The position numbers were made by a program, and so were the translations under genes. Positions 1-7,630 of a stretch of 64,000 bases of DNA are shown here, piece after piece. Location: the NCBI GenBank assembly GCA_910575795.1, contig CAJTGE010000001.1:1-64000 (forward strand), written 5' to 3'. The DNA is from Clostridiaceae bacterium. GTDB lineage: Bacteria > Bacillota > Clostridia > Lachnospirales > Lachnospiraceae. Numbering within the stretch: the first letter of the stretch is position 1; every line of letters begins with the position of its first letter. A model generated the notes under the pieces. The model had not been told where the DNA came from. It did no database searches and worked only from the letters and a program-made list of their open reading frames with translations.

Positions 1-131
1 ACAGAATGGAGAATTATTATGCAGAGTATAATACGACACAATCACAGCGAAATGAATGAATTCAGCGGTTTACTCCGCATAATAATTTACTCCGCATTAG
101 ACTGTTTATGTGGATAACCACATAAACAGTC
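1..131. mobile_element. Probable insertion-sequence end interrupting parA
   Basis: Positions 100-113 and 118-131 form a perfect 14-bp inverted repeat with a 4-base loop. TTTACTCCGCAT occurs twice in direct order (69-80 and 86-97), and a near-copy lies inverted at 11-27 (one mismatch to 71-87). The ParA reading frame stops matching its family exactly where this repeat cluster begins. Several short repeats next to a terminal palindrome are typical of transposase-binding ends, and IS21-type elements have such multiple end repeats. The element type is my inference, because its transposase lies outside the window. Confidence 0.4.
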
Positions 132-518
132 AATTAAAATATAATCGTAACTCTCCCGGACAATCTCTATGTATGACCGGAGTACCGTTTCCCGGCTCAT
201 CACATTCACAAGGGAAACCTCCAGACCGGAAAGCTCAATGTTCCCCGGCATTAAGTCTATCCCTTCCTCATGGTGGAGGATACCTTCCCCCGGCTCTACT
301 TCCCCGTCATTGATTAAGTTCCCCATAATGGTTGCAAGCGTGATTTCCAAACTGTCCGGCTCTGTAAAGCCTAAACTTGCGGTCAGACTGCCCTGTGCGT
401 CCGCATCAATCAGAAGCACTTTCTTTCCCTGTTTTGCCAGCCCGATTCCTAAATTGCTTGTGGTGGTGGTCTTGCCCACACCGCCTTTCTGGTTTGCGAT
501 TGCGATTATTTTACACAT
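87..518 (-). pseudogene. Truncated ParA/Soj-type partition ATPase
   Basis: The start ATG is preceded by AAAGGAG. The protein has the deviant Walker A motif KGGVGKTT at residues 11-18, the LLIDADAQGS switch segment, and the YDYILID segment near residue 130. ParA proteins usually run about 250-275 residues and continue there into an active-site loop and a C-terminal half. Here only about a dozen unrelated residues follow, ending in the palindromic repeat at 100-131. Such ATPases serve plasmid or conjugative-element segregation, and the upstream DUF3970-like and DUF6075-like genes fit that setting. The missing half makes the protein very probably inactive. Confidence 0.8.
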
Positions 519-539
519 GATGATTCTCCTTTGCTTCTA

Positions 540-716
540 CTAATTTTCTTTTACGTTGCTTTTCCTGACTTCCACATAAGCCCTGTAATATTTCTTTGTC
601 CCTTTGTTTGGGAACATATCGGAAAACTCCGTCACCTCGATTTTCGGGTTACGCTGTAAAATCTTCCCGAACCACTTAATATCGTTCTTCGTTCCCATAA
701 GCCTGACTTTTAACAT
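540..716 (-). CDS. DUF3970-like small protein (58 aa)
   Basis: This 58-residue protein starts MLKVRLMGTKNDIKWF and contains FPNKGTKKYYRAYVEVR. That resembles the DUF3970 family of short proteins found on Firmicute conjugative elements, whose function is unknown. Its ATG shares one base with the TGA of the upstream DUF6075-like gene, and GGAGG lies nine bases before it, so the two are probably translationally coupled. The truncated parA follows 21 bases downstream in the same direction. Confidence 0.65.
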   Translation of the reverse strand: MLKVRLMGTKNDIKWFGKILQRNPKIEVTEFSDMFPNKGTKKYYRAYVEVRKSNVKEN

Positions 717-1177
717 CAATCCCGTCCTCCAAGCATGGCGTACAACTTGTGGTTATATGTTACATATTCCGGATAACGAATTTGTACCGCCTGCCAAAAA
801 TAAGGCGCATAGGCACAGCAGAACAGTTCTTCCACTGTGTACCGTCTGCACTCGTCCATCTGTTCCTCCGCATCATCATAGTCAAAGACACTTGGCGTAC
901 CATTGCAGTAAAGGTTATACGCCATCCTGACTACTTTTAAGCTCCCACTGGTCTGCCATCCTTCATGCAGACACTCCGTTTTTACACAGCCTGTCTTAAA
1001 GTTATAAATGCTGTTGATATTCCTTCTTGTGTCATCGCTGATACCAAGACAATATACAAGTGCCTTGTGGTATACGTCCTGATACCTGACCTCTTTCAAT
1101 TTCTCATAGTAGAATTTTTCATGTGCATCGCTGATAAAAATAATCGCTTTCTCTGCTCCTAACGCTGTACTACTCAT
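716..1177 (-). CDS. DUF6075-like conjugative-element protein
   Basis: The 153-residue protein has features I associate with the DUF6075 family: an N-terminal FYYEKLKEVRYQDVYHKAL stretch, then LGISDDTR, and a central WQTSGSLKVVRMAYNLY segment. The family is common on Tn916/Tn1549-like elements and has no known activity. I chose the ATG at 1177 because GGAGG sits eight bases upstream; the ATG at 1183 would be only two bases from it. It is the first gene of a short row with the DUF3970-like gene and parA. That row belongs to a different element from the integrase at 1.6 kb. Confidence 0.65.
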   Translation of the reverse strand: MSSTALGAEKAIIFISDAHEKFYYEKLKEVRYQDVYHKALVYCLGISDDTRRNINSIYNFKTGCVKTECLHEGWQTSGSLKVVRMAYNLYCNGTPSVFDYDDAEEQMDECRRYTVEELFCCAYAPYFWQAVQIRYPEYVTYNHKLYAMLGGRD

Positions 1178-1598
1178 GTTCATTTCCTCCATTTCCTATT
1201 TTGTTTTTGACCATAACAAAAGGACACTTCCCTAAAATTTTCTTTTAGAAAAATGTCCTTATCGTACAAAATATTAACTTGAACTGACACGAGTTTAATT
1301 TAAAATCATTTATTTTAACCCGTTAAGAGAGTTTATTTTGTCGTACTCTTGTCGTACCATACTGTCTTTAAGTCCGCAAACCCTTGATTTTACTGGTTTT
1401 CTTTGCCAAGCGTTTTCATTGTCGGGAAAAGTTTCCCAACTAATTTACATGCCGTCATAACGATTCAAATCCTTTCATTTCTTTACTTTCCCATTCTTCA
1501 CAGTGCTTCGTATCACATCAGGGAAAAAAGAAAATCGTTGTCAAATTGTTGTCTTCGCAGAAAGTTTGTTGTCAGCTTACTCACACTGAGAACCCTTC
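1178..1598. other. Left end of the large element, with repeat arrays
   Basis: No gene is visible in this 421-base stretch. It holds an imperfect hairpin at about 1219-1260 (AAGGACA paired with TGTCCTT), which may end transcription. TTGTCGTAC is repeated head to tail at 338-346 and 349-357 past position 1000 (1338-1346 and 1349-1357). Closer to the integrase stop are three GTTGTC-type repeats at 1537-1542, 1546-1553 and 1566-1573. Short direct repeats just past a tyrosine integrase gene are typical arm-type binding sites, so the element boundary (attL) probably lies here. I cannot fix the core site without the empty-site sequence. Confidence 0.45.
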
Positions 1599-2831
1599 CT
1601 AAAAGATGTCCAATTTGGATAAGTTTTCAAAAGATTCCTTTTTCTTTTGATCTGTAGCTTCGGCATAGATATCCATCGTAGTTTCGATATTCCGATGGCC
1701 CATAATTGCCTGAATTACTTTTAAGTTTGTTTCATGTTCGCAGAGTCTTGTACAAAAGGTATGCCTCAAGTGATGACAGGAGAAATCTGGAAGAATAATT
1801 GGCTCTCTCCGCTCGCGCTTGGCATTGATGACCTCTTCCGCATTGTACCCGCTGATAATCCGTTTGATAGTACGATTCACCGCCTGCGGATTTAAAACAG
1901 AACCAAAACGATTGATAAATACAAAACCCGTCATTCCATCGATCTCGGTTTCATTGAATCCCGTTTCTTCCTGCTCCTCATGCTCCATGTGGAAGGCGTC
2001 ACATACAATATCAAGCATCGGAATCGTTCTGATACCTGCATCTGTCTTTGGCTTCGATATTCGCAGAACAGACTTTCTTGATTTTCCAACCGGGTAATAA
2101 ACCAGACTGTGATTGATGCTAAGAATCTGATTATCAAAATCAAGATCTTCCCAGCGGAGACCAAGTGCTTCTCCAATTCGGCATCCAGTTCCAAGTAAAA
2201 CCGTAAACAACGGCCACCAATGATAATACACCGGATGATTGGATATATACTCCAGAAATACTCTCTGTTGCTCAATCGTTAAAGCATGTCTCACACCTCT
2301 TGACTTATCCGCCTTCTTGCTAACTTCCTTCATAATTCCGTCTGACGGATTTTTCCGAATAATTTCATCTCGAACCGCCAATTGGAACGTCGGATGCAGC
2401 AAGGTGTGAATCGAATCCAGTGTCCCTAACGATAACTCTTCCTCTTTAAGTAAATAGCAATAAAACTGGAGTACATCTGAATACTTAATGTCTGCGATTT
2501 TTTTCTTTCCGAATGTATGTCTGACAAAACGATCATACATATAATCGTAATTACTACGGGTGGTCGCCCGCAAATCATACTTCGTAGAGATATACCGATC
2601 ATAGGTATCATTTATGGATGCTTTCCCTGCAACATACAGATCCAGTCCATCCAATTGATCCTTCATCAGCTGCTTTTCTTTTTCTCGAAGCGTTGCCAAA
2701 TCCTGCGCATATATGGACCTACGCCTGCCCAACGGATCAGTATAGGTGTACATATACCGCTTATCTGATGCCCTCTGTACTTCTCCTTTCCTGAGTGCTC
2801 TTCCCCGCTCATCTTTTCGTGTCTTTGCCAT
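1599..2831 (-). CDS. int: Tyrosine integrase of the large element
   Basis: This 410-residue phage-type site-specific recombinase should insert and excise the element. The N-terminus (KDERGRALRKGEVQR, then YTYTDPLGRRRSIYA) is the small beta-sheet arm-binding domain of Tn916-like integrases. A SAM-like core-binding domain follows. The catalytic domain has Arg in TGCRIGEALGLR, the HHLRHTFCTRL box and the nucleophile Tyr in TTMDIYAEA near the C-terminus. The start at 2831 has GGAGG eight bases upstream. The gene is the last of the minus-strand run, at the element end, after RHH and DUF6462-like regulators. Length and motifs are complete, so I expect it to be active. Confidence 0.93.
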   Translation of the reverse strand: MAKTRKDERGRALRKGEVQRASDKRYMYTYTDPLGRRRSIYAQDLATLREKEKQLMKDQLDGLDLYVAGKASINDTYDRYISTKYDLRATTRSNYDYMYDRFVRHTFGKKKIADIKYSDVLQFYCYLLKEEELSLGTLDSIHTLLHPTFQLAVRDEIIRKNPSDGIMKEVSKKADKSRGVRHALTIEQQRVFLEYISNHPVYYHWWPLFTVLLGTGCRIGEALGLRWEDLDFDNQILSINHSLVYYPVGKSRKSVLRISKPKTDAGIRTIPMLDIVCDAFHMEHEEQEETGFNETEIDGMTGFVFINRFGSVLNPQAVNRTIKRIISGYNAEEVINAKRERREPIILPDFSCHHLRHTFCTRLCEHETNLKVIQAIMGHRNIETTMDIYAEATDQKKKESFENLSKLDIF

Positions 2832-2874
2832 GTCTGTAACCTCCTTCATAAAATGAAGAAGGGACTCACAGCAC

Positions 2875-3045
2875 TTACTTTCGCTTGGACAAATACTCTT
2901 CCAAACTTCGCAGGGCAACCTCTGTCATTGTAATCTTGTGTTCAGCAGCATACCTGGTCAACTCAGCATGGGTTTTTTCTGATAATCGAACCGTAATGGA
3001 CTTACGCTTTGCATTGTCCTCCTTTGGTCTACCCATTTTTGTCAT
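2875..3045 (-). CDS. Ribbon-helix-helix regulator (56 aa)
   Basis: The protein starts MTKMGRPKEDNAKRKSITVR and continues LSEKTHAELTRYAAEHK, then TMTEVALRSLEEYL. This is the beta-strand, helix, helix plan of Arc/CopG-type DNA-binding proteins. The start at 3045 has GGAGG seven bases upstream. It lies 43 bases before the integrase start and is probably co-transcribed with it, so it may control or assist excision. Its target is unknown. Confidence 0.75.
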   Translation of the reverse strand: MTKMGRPKEDNAKRKSITVRLSEKTHAELTRYAAEHKITMTEVALRSLEEYLSKRK

Positions 3046-3151
3046 ACCGCTACCTCCACATGTCTTCATTATACTTATCGTAAGACAGAAAGTCAAGTCC
3101 CCAAGTGCTTAAAGTCCCTCTATATAAAAAAGCCATAATGTCTCACCTACT

Positions 3152-3361
3152 TTAATACTCTCGGAATGACTCCAAAAATTTTTCAAAAATTTCGCAATTC
3201 ACTAAAGCAATGCCATCAATCTTATAAACAGCTTTTGCTTCCTTTGCGAGTTCTTGAAACTTTGTCAGCCCAAGGCTGTACTTCTCTGCTCCTTCTTTGT
3301 AGCGCACAAACTTTTTTGCATACTGCTTTGTTTGCTCTACGTCTTTCCTTTTATAGCCCAT
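3152..3361 (-). CDS. DUF6462-like, excisionase-type small protein
   Basis: The 69-residue protein MGYKRKDVEQTKQYAKKFVR has the segment YSLGLTKFQELAKEAKAVYK and a C-terminal VNCEIFEKFLESF. I recognise it as DUF6462-like: small proteins with an excisionase-type winged helix, usually found near integrases of Firmicute conjugative elements. The start at 3361 has AGGAGG upstream; the in-frame codons farther up lack a ribosome site. Its place just before the RHH and integrase genes fits a recombination directionality factor, but that role is inferred. Confidence 0.6.
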   Translation of the reverse strand: MGYKRKDVEQTKQYAKKFVRYKEGAEKYSLGLTKFQELAKEAKAVYKIDGIALVNCEIFEKFLESFREY

Positions 3362-3729
3362 AATCAGCCTCCTTACTATTAAAATCAAAATAAATGCCCC
3401 CTTCTCCGCCTGTGGCTGTCAGGTCCATAGAAATTTCATCTCCCCGCCTGCATTATGGCCGGGCTGCGAATTACAGAAGTATCATTATCCCCGGCCGGAT
3501 CATTGCGTTATATGGGTGCCGCCCATATATCAGTGCTCCTGGTTTTGCTCGCCACACAAACGGATAGCCGCTTCTCGGTTCGGGAACGTAGAGTTGGAAG
3601 CTATGAAATTGTCAAGGTACCATGGCATGGGGATGCCTTTACCTATAAAAAGCCTCATCATCTCTCAAATCTCGAACAGAATTCAAAAAAAATGAAAACG
3701 GTCTCAGAAAAATCTGAGACCGCCTTCGT
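3362..3729. other. Intergenic region with palindromes between regulators and int module
   Basis: This 368-base stretch has no convincing gene. It holds a perfect 8-bp stem with a 5-base loop at 3509-3529 (TATATGGG/CCCATATA) and a GC-rich GGCCGGG/CCCCGGCC-type stretch near 3460-3500. A minus-strand frame from about 3634 down to 3539 could encode a 32-residue peptide starting MPWYLDNFIAS, preceded only by a weak AAAGG. The end next to the HTH gene is a minus-strand terminator, listed separately. The stretch may hold the promoter of the excision module, or a transfer origin. Confidence 0.3.
3684..3721 (-). terminator. Intrinsic terminator after the sigma/HTH pair
   Basis: GGTCTCAG (3700-3707) and CTGAGACC (3714-3721) form a perfect 8-bp stem with a 6-base loop. 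On the minus strand it is followed by a T-rich tract (3684-3698). It ends transcription from the gene at 3730-3921. Confidence 0.8.
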
Positions 3730-3921
3730 CTAAAAGACAAACTTTGAAATATTGAGCGCAATATGTATCAAAATATACTGTCTTAAATCTTCATCTATTT
3801 GCCCGTCAACCTTACTGTGCTTATCAATTAATGGTGCATACAGTAGAAATAGTTGCTCTAACGCCTCATGACTGCCGGAAACTGCCGCCTGAAGCATCTT
3901 TTCAAATTCCATGTGATTCAT
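3730..3921 (-). CDS. Tn916 Orf8-type helix-turn-helix protein
   Basis: This 63-residue protein (MNHMEFEKMLQAAVSGSHEA, then LEQLFLLYAPLIDKHSKVDG, ending IDEDLRQYILIHIALNISKF) resembles the short HTH-type proteins paired with a sigma-like factor in Tn916 (Orf8 next to Orf7). The start ATG overlaps the stop of the sigma-like gene by four bases, so translation is coupled. Such pairs are thought to control excision and transfer genes. A truncated relative lies at 61676-61873 at the other end of the window. Confidence 0.65.
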   Translation of the reverse strand: MNHMEFEKMLQAAVSGSHEALEQLFLLYAPLIDKHSKVDGQIDEDLRQYILIHIALNISKFVF

Positions 3922-4328
3922 AGTTTATCACCGTCCTTTGTCAATGCTATGCGCAGCTTCTTCAATGCCTGATAGCGCTGGTCGTAAACATGCTGCGGAG
4001 AACAGTTCAATATCCGTGCAATTTCCTCCGGTTTTCTCTCTTCCACAAACAGCATTGTCAGTATCTCCTGCCGCTTTATCGGCAATTTTGCAAATGCCTC
4101 TGCCAACCGTTCCTCTTCAAAGTCAAAAGCGGATTTTGGATTCGCATAATATGCAGCTTTTTCAGAAACAGCTAAAGCGCTCTCTGGCAATTCCTCAATT
4201 GAAACTATATTTACCTTGGGTTTTTCCCGTTCCAAATATTTGAGTCTGGCGCGGTAAACTGTTGTTTCCAGCCATGCTGTGAATCTGGCCCGTAGCTCGT
4301 CATGTTCAGACTTTTGCTGATGGTTCAT
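3918..4328 (-). CDS. Sigma-70-like factor of Tn916 Orf7 type
   Basis: The 136-residue protein ends in a sigma region-4-like helix-turn-helix: FAKLPIKRQEILTMLFVEER, then KPEEIARILNCSPQHVYDQR and a basic tail. The N-terminal part (RARFTAWLETTVYRARLKYL) fits a degenerate region 2. The size matches the short sigma-like proteins of Tn916-family elements, which activate element genes. TAAGGAGG precedes the ATG. It is the first gene of a two-gene unit with the HTH protein and is closed by the terminator at 3684-3721. Confidence 0.75.
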   Translation of the reverse strand: MNHQQKSEHDELRARFTAWLETTVYRARLKYLEREKPKVNIVSIEELPESALAVSEKAAYYANPKSAFDFEEERLAEAFAKLPIKRQEILTMLFVEERKPEEIARILNCSPQHVYDQRYQALKKLRIALTKDGDKL

Positions 4329-4435
4329 ATCTGTACCTCCTTACGGGGCACACCACCAGGGCAAAAGTCAAGACACGCCGTAGTGGCGTGCCTTAATTTT
4401 CAACTTGTTACCTTTTTACAGTTGTCAATGGCTTA

Positions 4436-4456
4436 ATCCATATGGGATCACCTCCT
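4436..4456 (-). promoter_or_regulatory. Maximal Shine-Dalgarno before a two-codon ORF
   Basis: On the minus strand AAGGAGGTGATCC (4444-4456) is a perfect complement of the 3' end of 16S rRNA. A few bases later comes ATG GAT TAA, a two-codon reading frame. It lies about 110 bases upstream of the sigma-like gene. A very strong ribosome site in front of a minimal ORF could stall or protect the mRNA leader. This is inference and chance is not excluded. Confidence 0.3.
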
Positions 4457-4474
4457 TATTTTCAGATAACAAAA

Positions 4475-4510
4475 AACGACCATACTACATTTTCATGTAG
4501 CATAGCCGTT
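4475..4510 (-). terminator. Intrinsic terminator after the XRE regulator
   Basis: On the minus strand a long stem (about 15 bp with two mismatched bases around TATGCTACAT/ATGTAGTATG, GAAA loop) is followed by TTTTTTG. It lies just past the stop of the XRE-family gene. Confidence 0.75.
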
Positions 4511-4549
4511 CTATAAAGCGTAAACTTTTTCTGTTTTGTTATATGCTCA

Positions 4550-4894
4550 TCATTCATCCGTATGACTGAACTTTTCAATGGTATTTAAAAATTCAGCCAG
4601 ACCTTCGCAAGCGTATACACGCTGCTTTACCGGATACTTCTCGATGCGCTCTGCAATCTCTCGCAAATAGACCTTCTCAGGTTCTGTATAATACTCCCTG
4701 AGCAATTGATCTACCGTTACAGAAAGAGCATTTGCAATACGTACAATCATATCCAGGCTTGGAATTCCTCTCGCATTTTCAATCTGGCCGATATGACTGT
4801 TACCACAATCACAAAGCTCCGCCAAATCTTCCTGGCGCATTCCGCGCATTTGTCGGTACTTCCTAATATTCTTACCTAAAATAACATAGTCCAT
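4550..4894 (-). CDS. XRE-family transcriptional regulator
   Basis: The 114-residue protein has a Cro/CI-type helix-turn-helix at about residues 8-62: IRKYRQMRGMRQEDLAELCD, then SHIGQIENARGIPSLDMIVR and IANALSVTVDQLL. The rest is a short helical tail. AGGAGA precedes the ATG. It is monocistronic, bounded by a terminator downstream and by its own upstream region, where an imperfect inverted repeat (TGGAAT ... ATTCCA, 4939-4963) could be an autoregulatory site. It probably represses part of the element's genes; the target is unknown. Confidence 0.85.
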   Translation of the reverse strand: MDYVILGKNIRKYRQMRGMRQEDLAELCDCGNSHIGQIENARGIPSLDMIVRIANALSVTVDQLLREYYTEPEKVYLREIAERIEKYPVKQRVYACEGLAEFLNTIEKFSHTDE

Positions 4895-5063
4895 GGTTCT
4901 ACATTCTCCTTACATTTTTATTTTATACAATCTGGCAATGGAATTGAAGAACTCAACATTCCAATACACGCACTATAAGTGGAATACAAACTTTTTCACA
5001 TGGACTTTTCTATTATTAAGTGTGTTAAATAACCATCATTATCCTATCGGATGCACTGTAGTT

Positions 5064-5426
5064 TTATGAAAACACATCCAGATTATCCAACATCTGTGCA
5101 ATGTCTGCCTCCAGAGTATCTGTCCCATTTCCCTCTGAAAATGCGATTAAGGATTCGTCCTGATGAACTGTTGCAAGTCTCTCCTCAACAATGCGCCGTA
5201 TGATTTCTTCAATTCCATCCCGATTATAGCCAGACGTCAGCTTGACCTCTATTTTACAATGTGTATCCTGCAAATCCGGGTTAGAATTAAGATAATCGTT
5301 AAGGGCTGCAACAACAACTGCACTTTTTTTGTTTCCCAGCCTTTCAAGCAACTCTCCAGCCTTTACTTGTTCCTCTGAATCTGCGCCAAATTGAAGCGAA
5401 AAGCGATATTTTCCATCCTTTTTCAT
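5064..5426 (-). CDS. ParR-like partition adaptor
   Basis: The 120-residue protein starts MKKDGKYRFSLQFGADSEEQ and continues VKAGELLERLGNKKSAVVVA, a strand-helix-helix pattern fitting the ribbon-helix-helix fold of ParR adaptors. The C-terminal half is acidic and could contact the filament protein. It lies 18 bases after parM and is expressed with it. By analogy with plasmid R1 ParM/ParR it should bind the centromere and link it to ParM filaments. Family membership rests on position and fold pattern, not on a clear signature. Confidence 0.65.
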   Translation of the reverse strand: MKKDGKYRFSLQFGADSEEQVKAGELLERLGNKKSAVVVAALNDYLNSNPDLQDTHCKIEVKLTSGYNRDGIEEIIRRIVEERLATVHQDESLIAFSEGNGTDTLEADIAQMLDNLDVFS

Positions 5427-5444
5427 TATACATCCCTCCGTCCC

Positions 5445-6365
5445 TTATCCAAGCGGACGAAGTGAAAGCGTTTTCCTGCCCAGCATTTCATACCCCAGTG
5501 CGTTCGCATTCGGAGATTCAACAAAGTCTGCCTTTGCTACCAAAGGCGAGCTCATCAGGAAATGTTTTAAAAGAATACTTCCCCCGCCGATAAAAACTGC
5601 AGGATTGGAACGCAGATCCACTTGCAATTCTCTAAGCTGATTCAGAATATCCTGTGCATGTAACTTCGTTGCTTCACAAATTGTCTCTTTGACATCCTCC
5701 GGCAGAATGGTATTCTCGGACTGGAGAACTGCACTAATATGCTCATCTTCGATACGCATATCATGAAGTGCACCAACTTTTCGTATGATTTCGTTGTTCA
5801 TAGTAATAATGCCAGTTTCCAGACTTCGGCAAAACTGCAGATCTGGTTTTCCATTCTTCAAGAGCAGCACATCTGTGGTATAGCCGCCAATGTCAACGAC
5901 AAACATACGAACAGTATGGACAACCAAACTACTCTGGGGAATAACAGCGGCATATGCCTGAGGGAACACCATGACACGGTCTATCTTAATACTGTATGGC
6001 TTATCACCATAAACAAATTTGATAATTCCATCTCTTTTGAAATAACGAGCGAATTTATCTTTTAAAACCCCAAAATGCTCCGGCGGCAGACCAACAGCCA
6101 GCTGAATCTGCTCTACCGGCGTATATTGCCCTCTGTTCTCCAGTTCTTTGGCGATTGCGAATAATGTCAGGATGAAATAACGGTCATCCTGTGTTTTGTC
6201 TCTCATATAACTTAGGCGGCGTCCGCTCAGGGTCCAGTATTTTCCTCCATACTCCAGAATCTCATCCGTCATAGGCGACTTAACCGTATGCTCTGAAAGC
6301 CCTGAAATAAAAGAGTGGTTTGTGGTCTTTATGGCGTAATTGCCATGGTCGATTGCGATTAACAT
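5445..6365 (-). CDS. parM: ParM/StbA-like actin-family segregation ATPase
   Basis: The 306-residue protein carries the actin/Hsp70 ATPase elements in order: phosphate 1 loop IAIDHGNYAIKT at the N-terminus, phosphate 2 loop VVDIGGYTTDVLLL near residue 160, and adenosine motif VFIGGGSILL near residue 260. Such proteins form filaments that push plasmid copies apart. The ATG at 6365 has AGGAGG eight bases upstream. The ParR-like gene follows directly. Its promoter (6403-6431) is one of three copies of a shared motif and lies in an inverted repeat that may be the centromere or operator. A partition system implies a replicating extrachromosomal phase. Confidence 0.85.
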   Translation of the reverse strand: MLIAIDHGNYAIKTTNHSFISGLSEHTVKSPMTDEILEYGGKYWTLSGRRLSYMRDKTQDDRYFILTLFAIAKELENRGQYTPVEQIQLAVGLPPEHFGVLKDKFARYFKRDGIIKFVYGDKPYSIKIDRVMVFPQAYAAVIPQSSLVVHTVRMFVVDIGGYTTDVLLLKNGKPDLQFCRSLETGIITMNNEIIRKVGALHDMRIEDEHISAVLQSENTILPEDVKETICEATKLHAQDILNQLRELQVDLRSNPAVFIGGGSILLKHFLMSSPLVAKADFVESPNANALGYEMLGRKTLSLRPLG

Positions 6366-6402
6366 ATGTATACCTCCTGCAAAGTTCATTCTTATACTTA
6401 TC

Positions 6403-6444
6403 ATTACACGATTTGCTATGCGTATTTACAACTTTTATACGCAT
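6403..6444 (-). promoter_or_regulatory. Promoter and inverted repeat of the parM operon
   Basis: On the minus strand -35 TTGTAA (6426-6431) and -10 TGTAAT (6403-6408) are 17 bases apart. The -35 box lies between the arms of a perfect 8-bp inverted repeat, ATGCGTAT (6418-6425) and ATACGCAT (6437-6444). The arms fit an autoregulator site, possibly for the ParR-like protein. TTGTARAT and ATCGTGTAAT recur at the same spacing at 28774-28802 and 56031-56059. Confidence 0.65.
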
Positions 6445-6449
6445 TTGAT

Positions 6450-6492
6450 TAAAAAAAGCACACGAAAAAGGGTGAAGCATTTTGCTCCACCC
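6450..6492 (-). terminator. Intrinsic terminator after the primase gene
   Basis: GGGTGGAGCA pairs with TGCTTCACCC (6470-6492), followed on the minus strand by TTTTTCG and a second T run. It separates the primase gene from the parM promoter. Confidence 0.75.
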
Positions 6493-6498
6493 CAGTTC

Positions 6499-7557
6499 TT
6501 AACGTTTCTTTTGAAAACAATATTCCCAGATGTAGTCATCCAGCCCTTTATAGCGTGGATCCCACAGGTAAGTACCAAACCGGAATCCCATATTGCCAAG
6601 AAGACTGAGAAGATTGTTGTAACCGTTTTGTACATGGTAGTTGGTCGCAAAATCCATATCAAAAGCAGTCTTAATCTCTGCAACCCCTTCTGCACGTAAA
6701 TCGCTAAGGGTTGTTTCAAGCTGTGTCAGAGAATTAACACCAGGAACCGCCAGCACTGTCAGACCAGTCAGTGCATGAATCACGTCAGCTTTCATAGGAC
6801 CTTCTGTCAGCACCAGCATAGGCCTAACCGGGCCTGCAAGATGTGTCCATCCTTCTGCAGGGCAACCATCCGGCCGCTCTGTACTGGATACCCAGCGAAA
6901 TTTTCTCTTTTTCACCTTATCTCTGCGTATCTGAAGCCCCTGAATTCTTCCTTTCTGGTCTCTCATTGGAATTAAGATACCGCGTTCTTCATGGATGAAA
7001 GTCCATGTACCGCTTTCATTCCTGTAAAAACCAGGAACCCCAGCTAAGTACATCCCTTCGGACTGAAGTTTGCCGGCAATCGCTGTCATACCGACCACAG
7101 GTGTTGTCCTGTATCCAAGCCGAATAATGTCATCCTCCATCAACCCTCTGCCAAGCAGGTTCTCTTTATGGTCTGCCGCCAGCGTCAGCTTATTGAGCAG
7201 CGCACTGTATGTGGCATGACGGGTATCAACATCCGTTATTGGGCATTCAGGCTTTGCCTGCGGCTGTATCCTCTTTTTGGGTTTAGGCCGGTTATCAGGC
7301 ATTCCCAGTTTCTCCACCAGAGCTTTTCGCACTTTGTCACGCGGAACCCCGGTATATAAGGAGTACAGATCAAATATACCACCAGATATTCCGCACCGCG
7401 GGCAGCGATACACTTCTTTTTTCAAATTGATGTTCAAATGCTTTTTCCGTGGGCTTTCATCACAGCATGGGCACTGCACATAATAGGAGCTTCTTCCAGA
7501 CGGCGGCATCGGGATTCCCAGCAACGAAACAACATCGCTCATATGAAATATTTCCAT
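6499..7557 (-). CDS. CHC2 zinc-finger / TOPRIM primase-like protein
   Basis: The 352-residue protein has a zinc-ribbon with Cys29/Cys32 (CPCC) and Cys52/Cys55 (CPRC), as in DnaG-type CHC2 fingers. The middle part resembles DUF3854-like plasmid primases. A TOPRIM-like segment MLVLTEGPMKADVIHALTGL at about residues 245-265 has the expected acidic residue, and DMDF comes later. Known relatives prime replication of plasmids and conjugative elements. GGAGG lies six bases before the ATG. It is shorter than chromosomal DnaG and lacks a helicase domain. With RecD2, SSB and ligase it suggests self-directed replication. Confidence 0.75.
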   Translation of the reverse strand: MEIFHMSDVVSLLGIPMPPSGRSSYYVQCPCCDESPRKKHLNINLKKEVYRCPRCGISGGIFDLYSLYTGVPRDKVRKALVEKLGMPDNRPKPKKRIQPQAKPECPITDVDTRHATYSALLNKLTLAADHKENLLGRGLMEDDIIRLGYRTTPVVGMTAIAGKLQSEGMYLAGVPGFYRNESGTWTFIHEERGILIPMRDQKGRIQGLQIRRDKVKKRKFRWVSSTERPDGCPAEGWTHLAGPVRPMLVLTEGPMKADVIHALTGLTVLAVPGVNSLTQLETTLSDLRAEGVAEIKTAFDMDFATNYHVQNGYNNLLSLLGNMGFRFGTYLWDPRYKGLDDYIWEYCFQKKR

Positions 7558-7630
7558 GCTGCCTCCTTTCCTTTTTCAAACTTTCGGGGAACAGCACGCT
7601 GTCCCCTGCCTCTTCTCATTGCTGTTTTCC

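Noticed and set aside
3539-3634. A 32-residue minus-strand peptide frame
   Set aside because: Weak ribosome site and no known relatives; kept only as a note in the intergenic feature.
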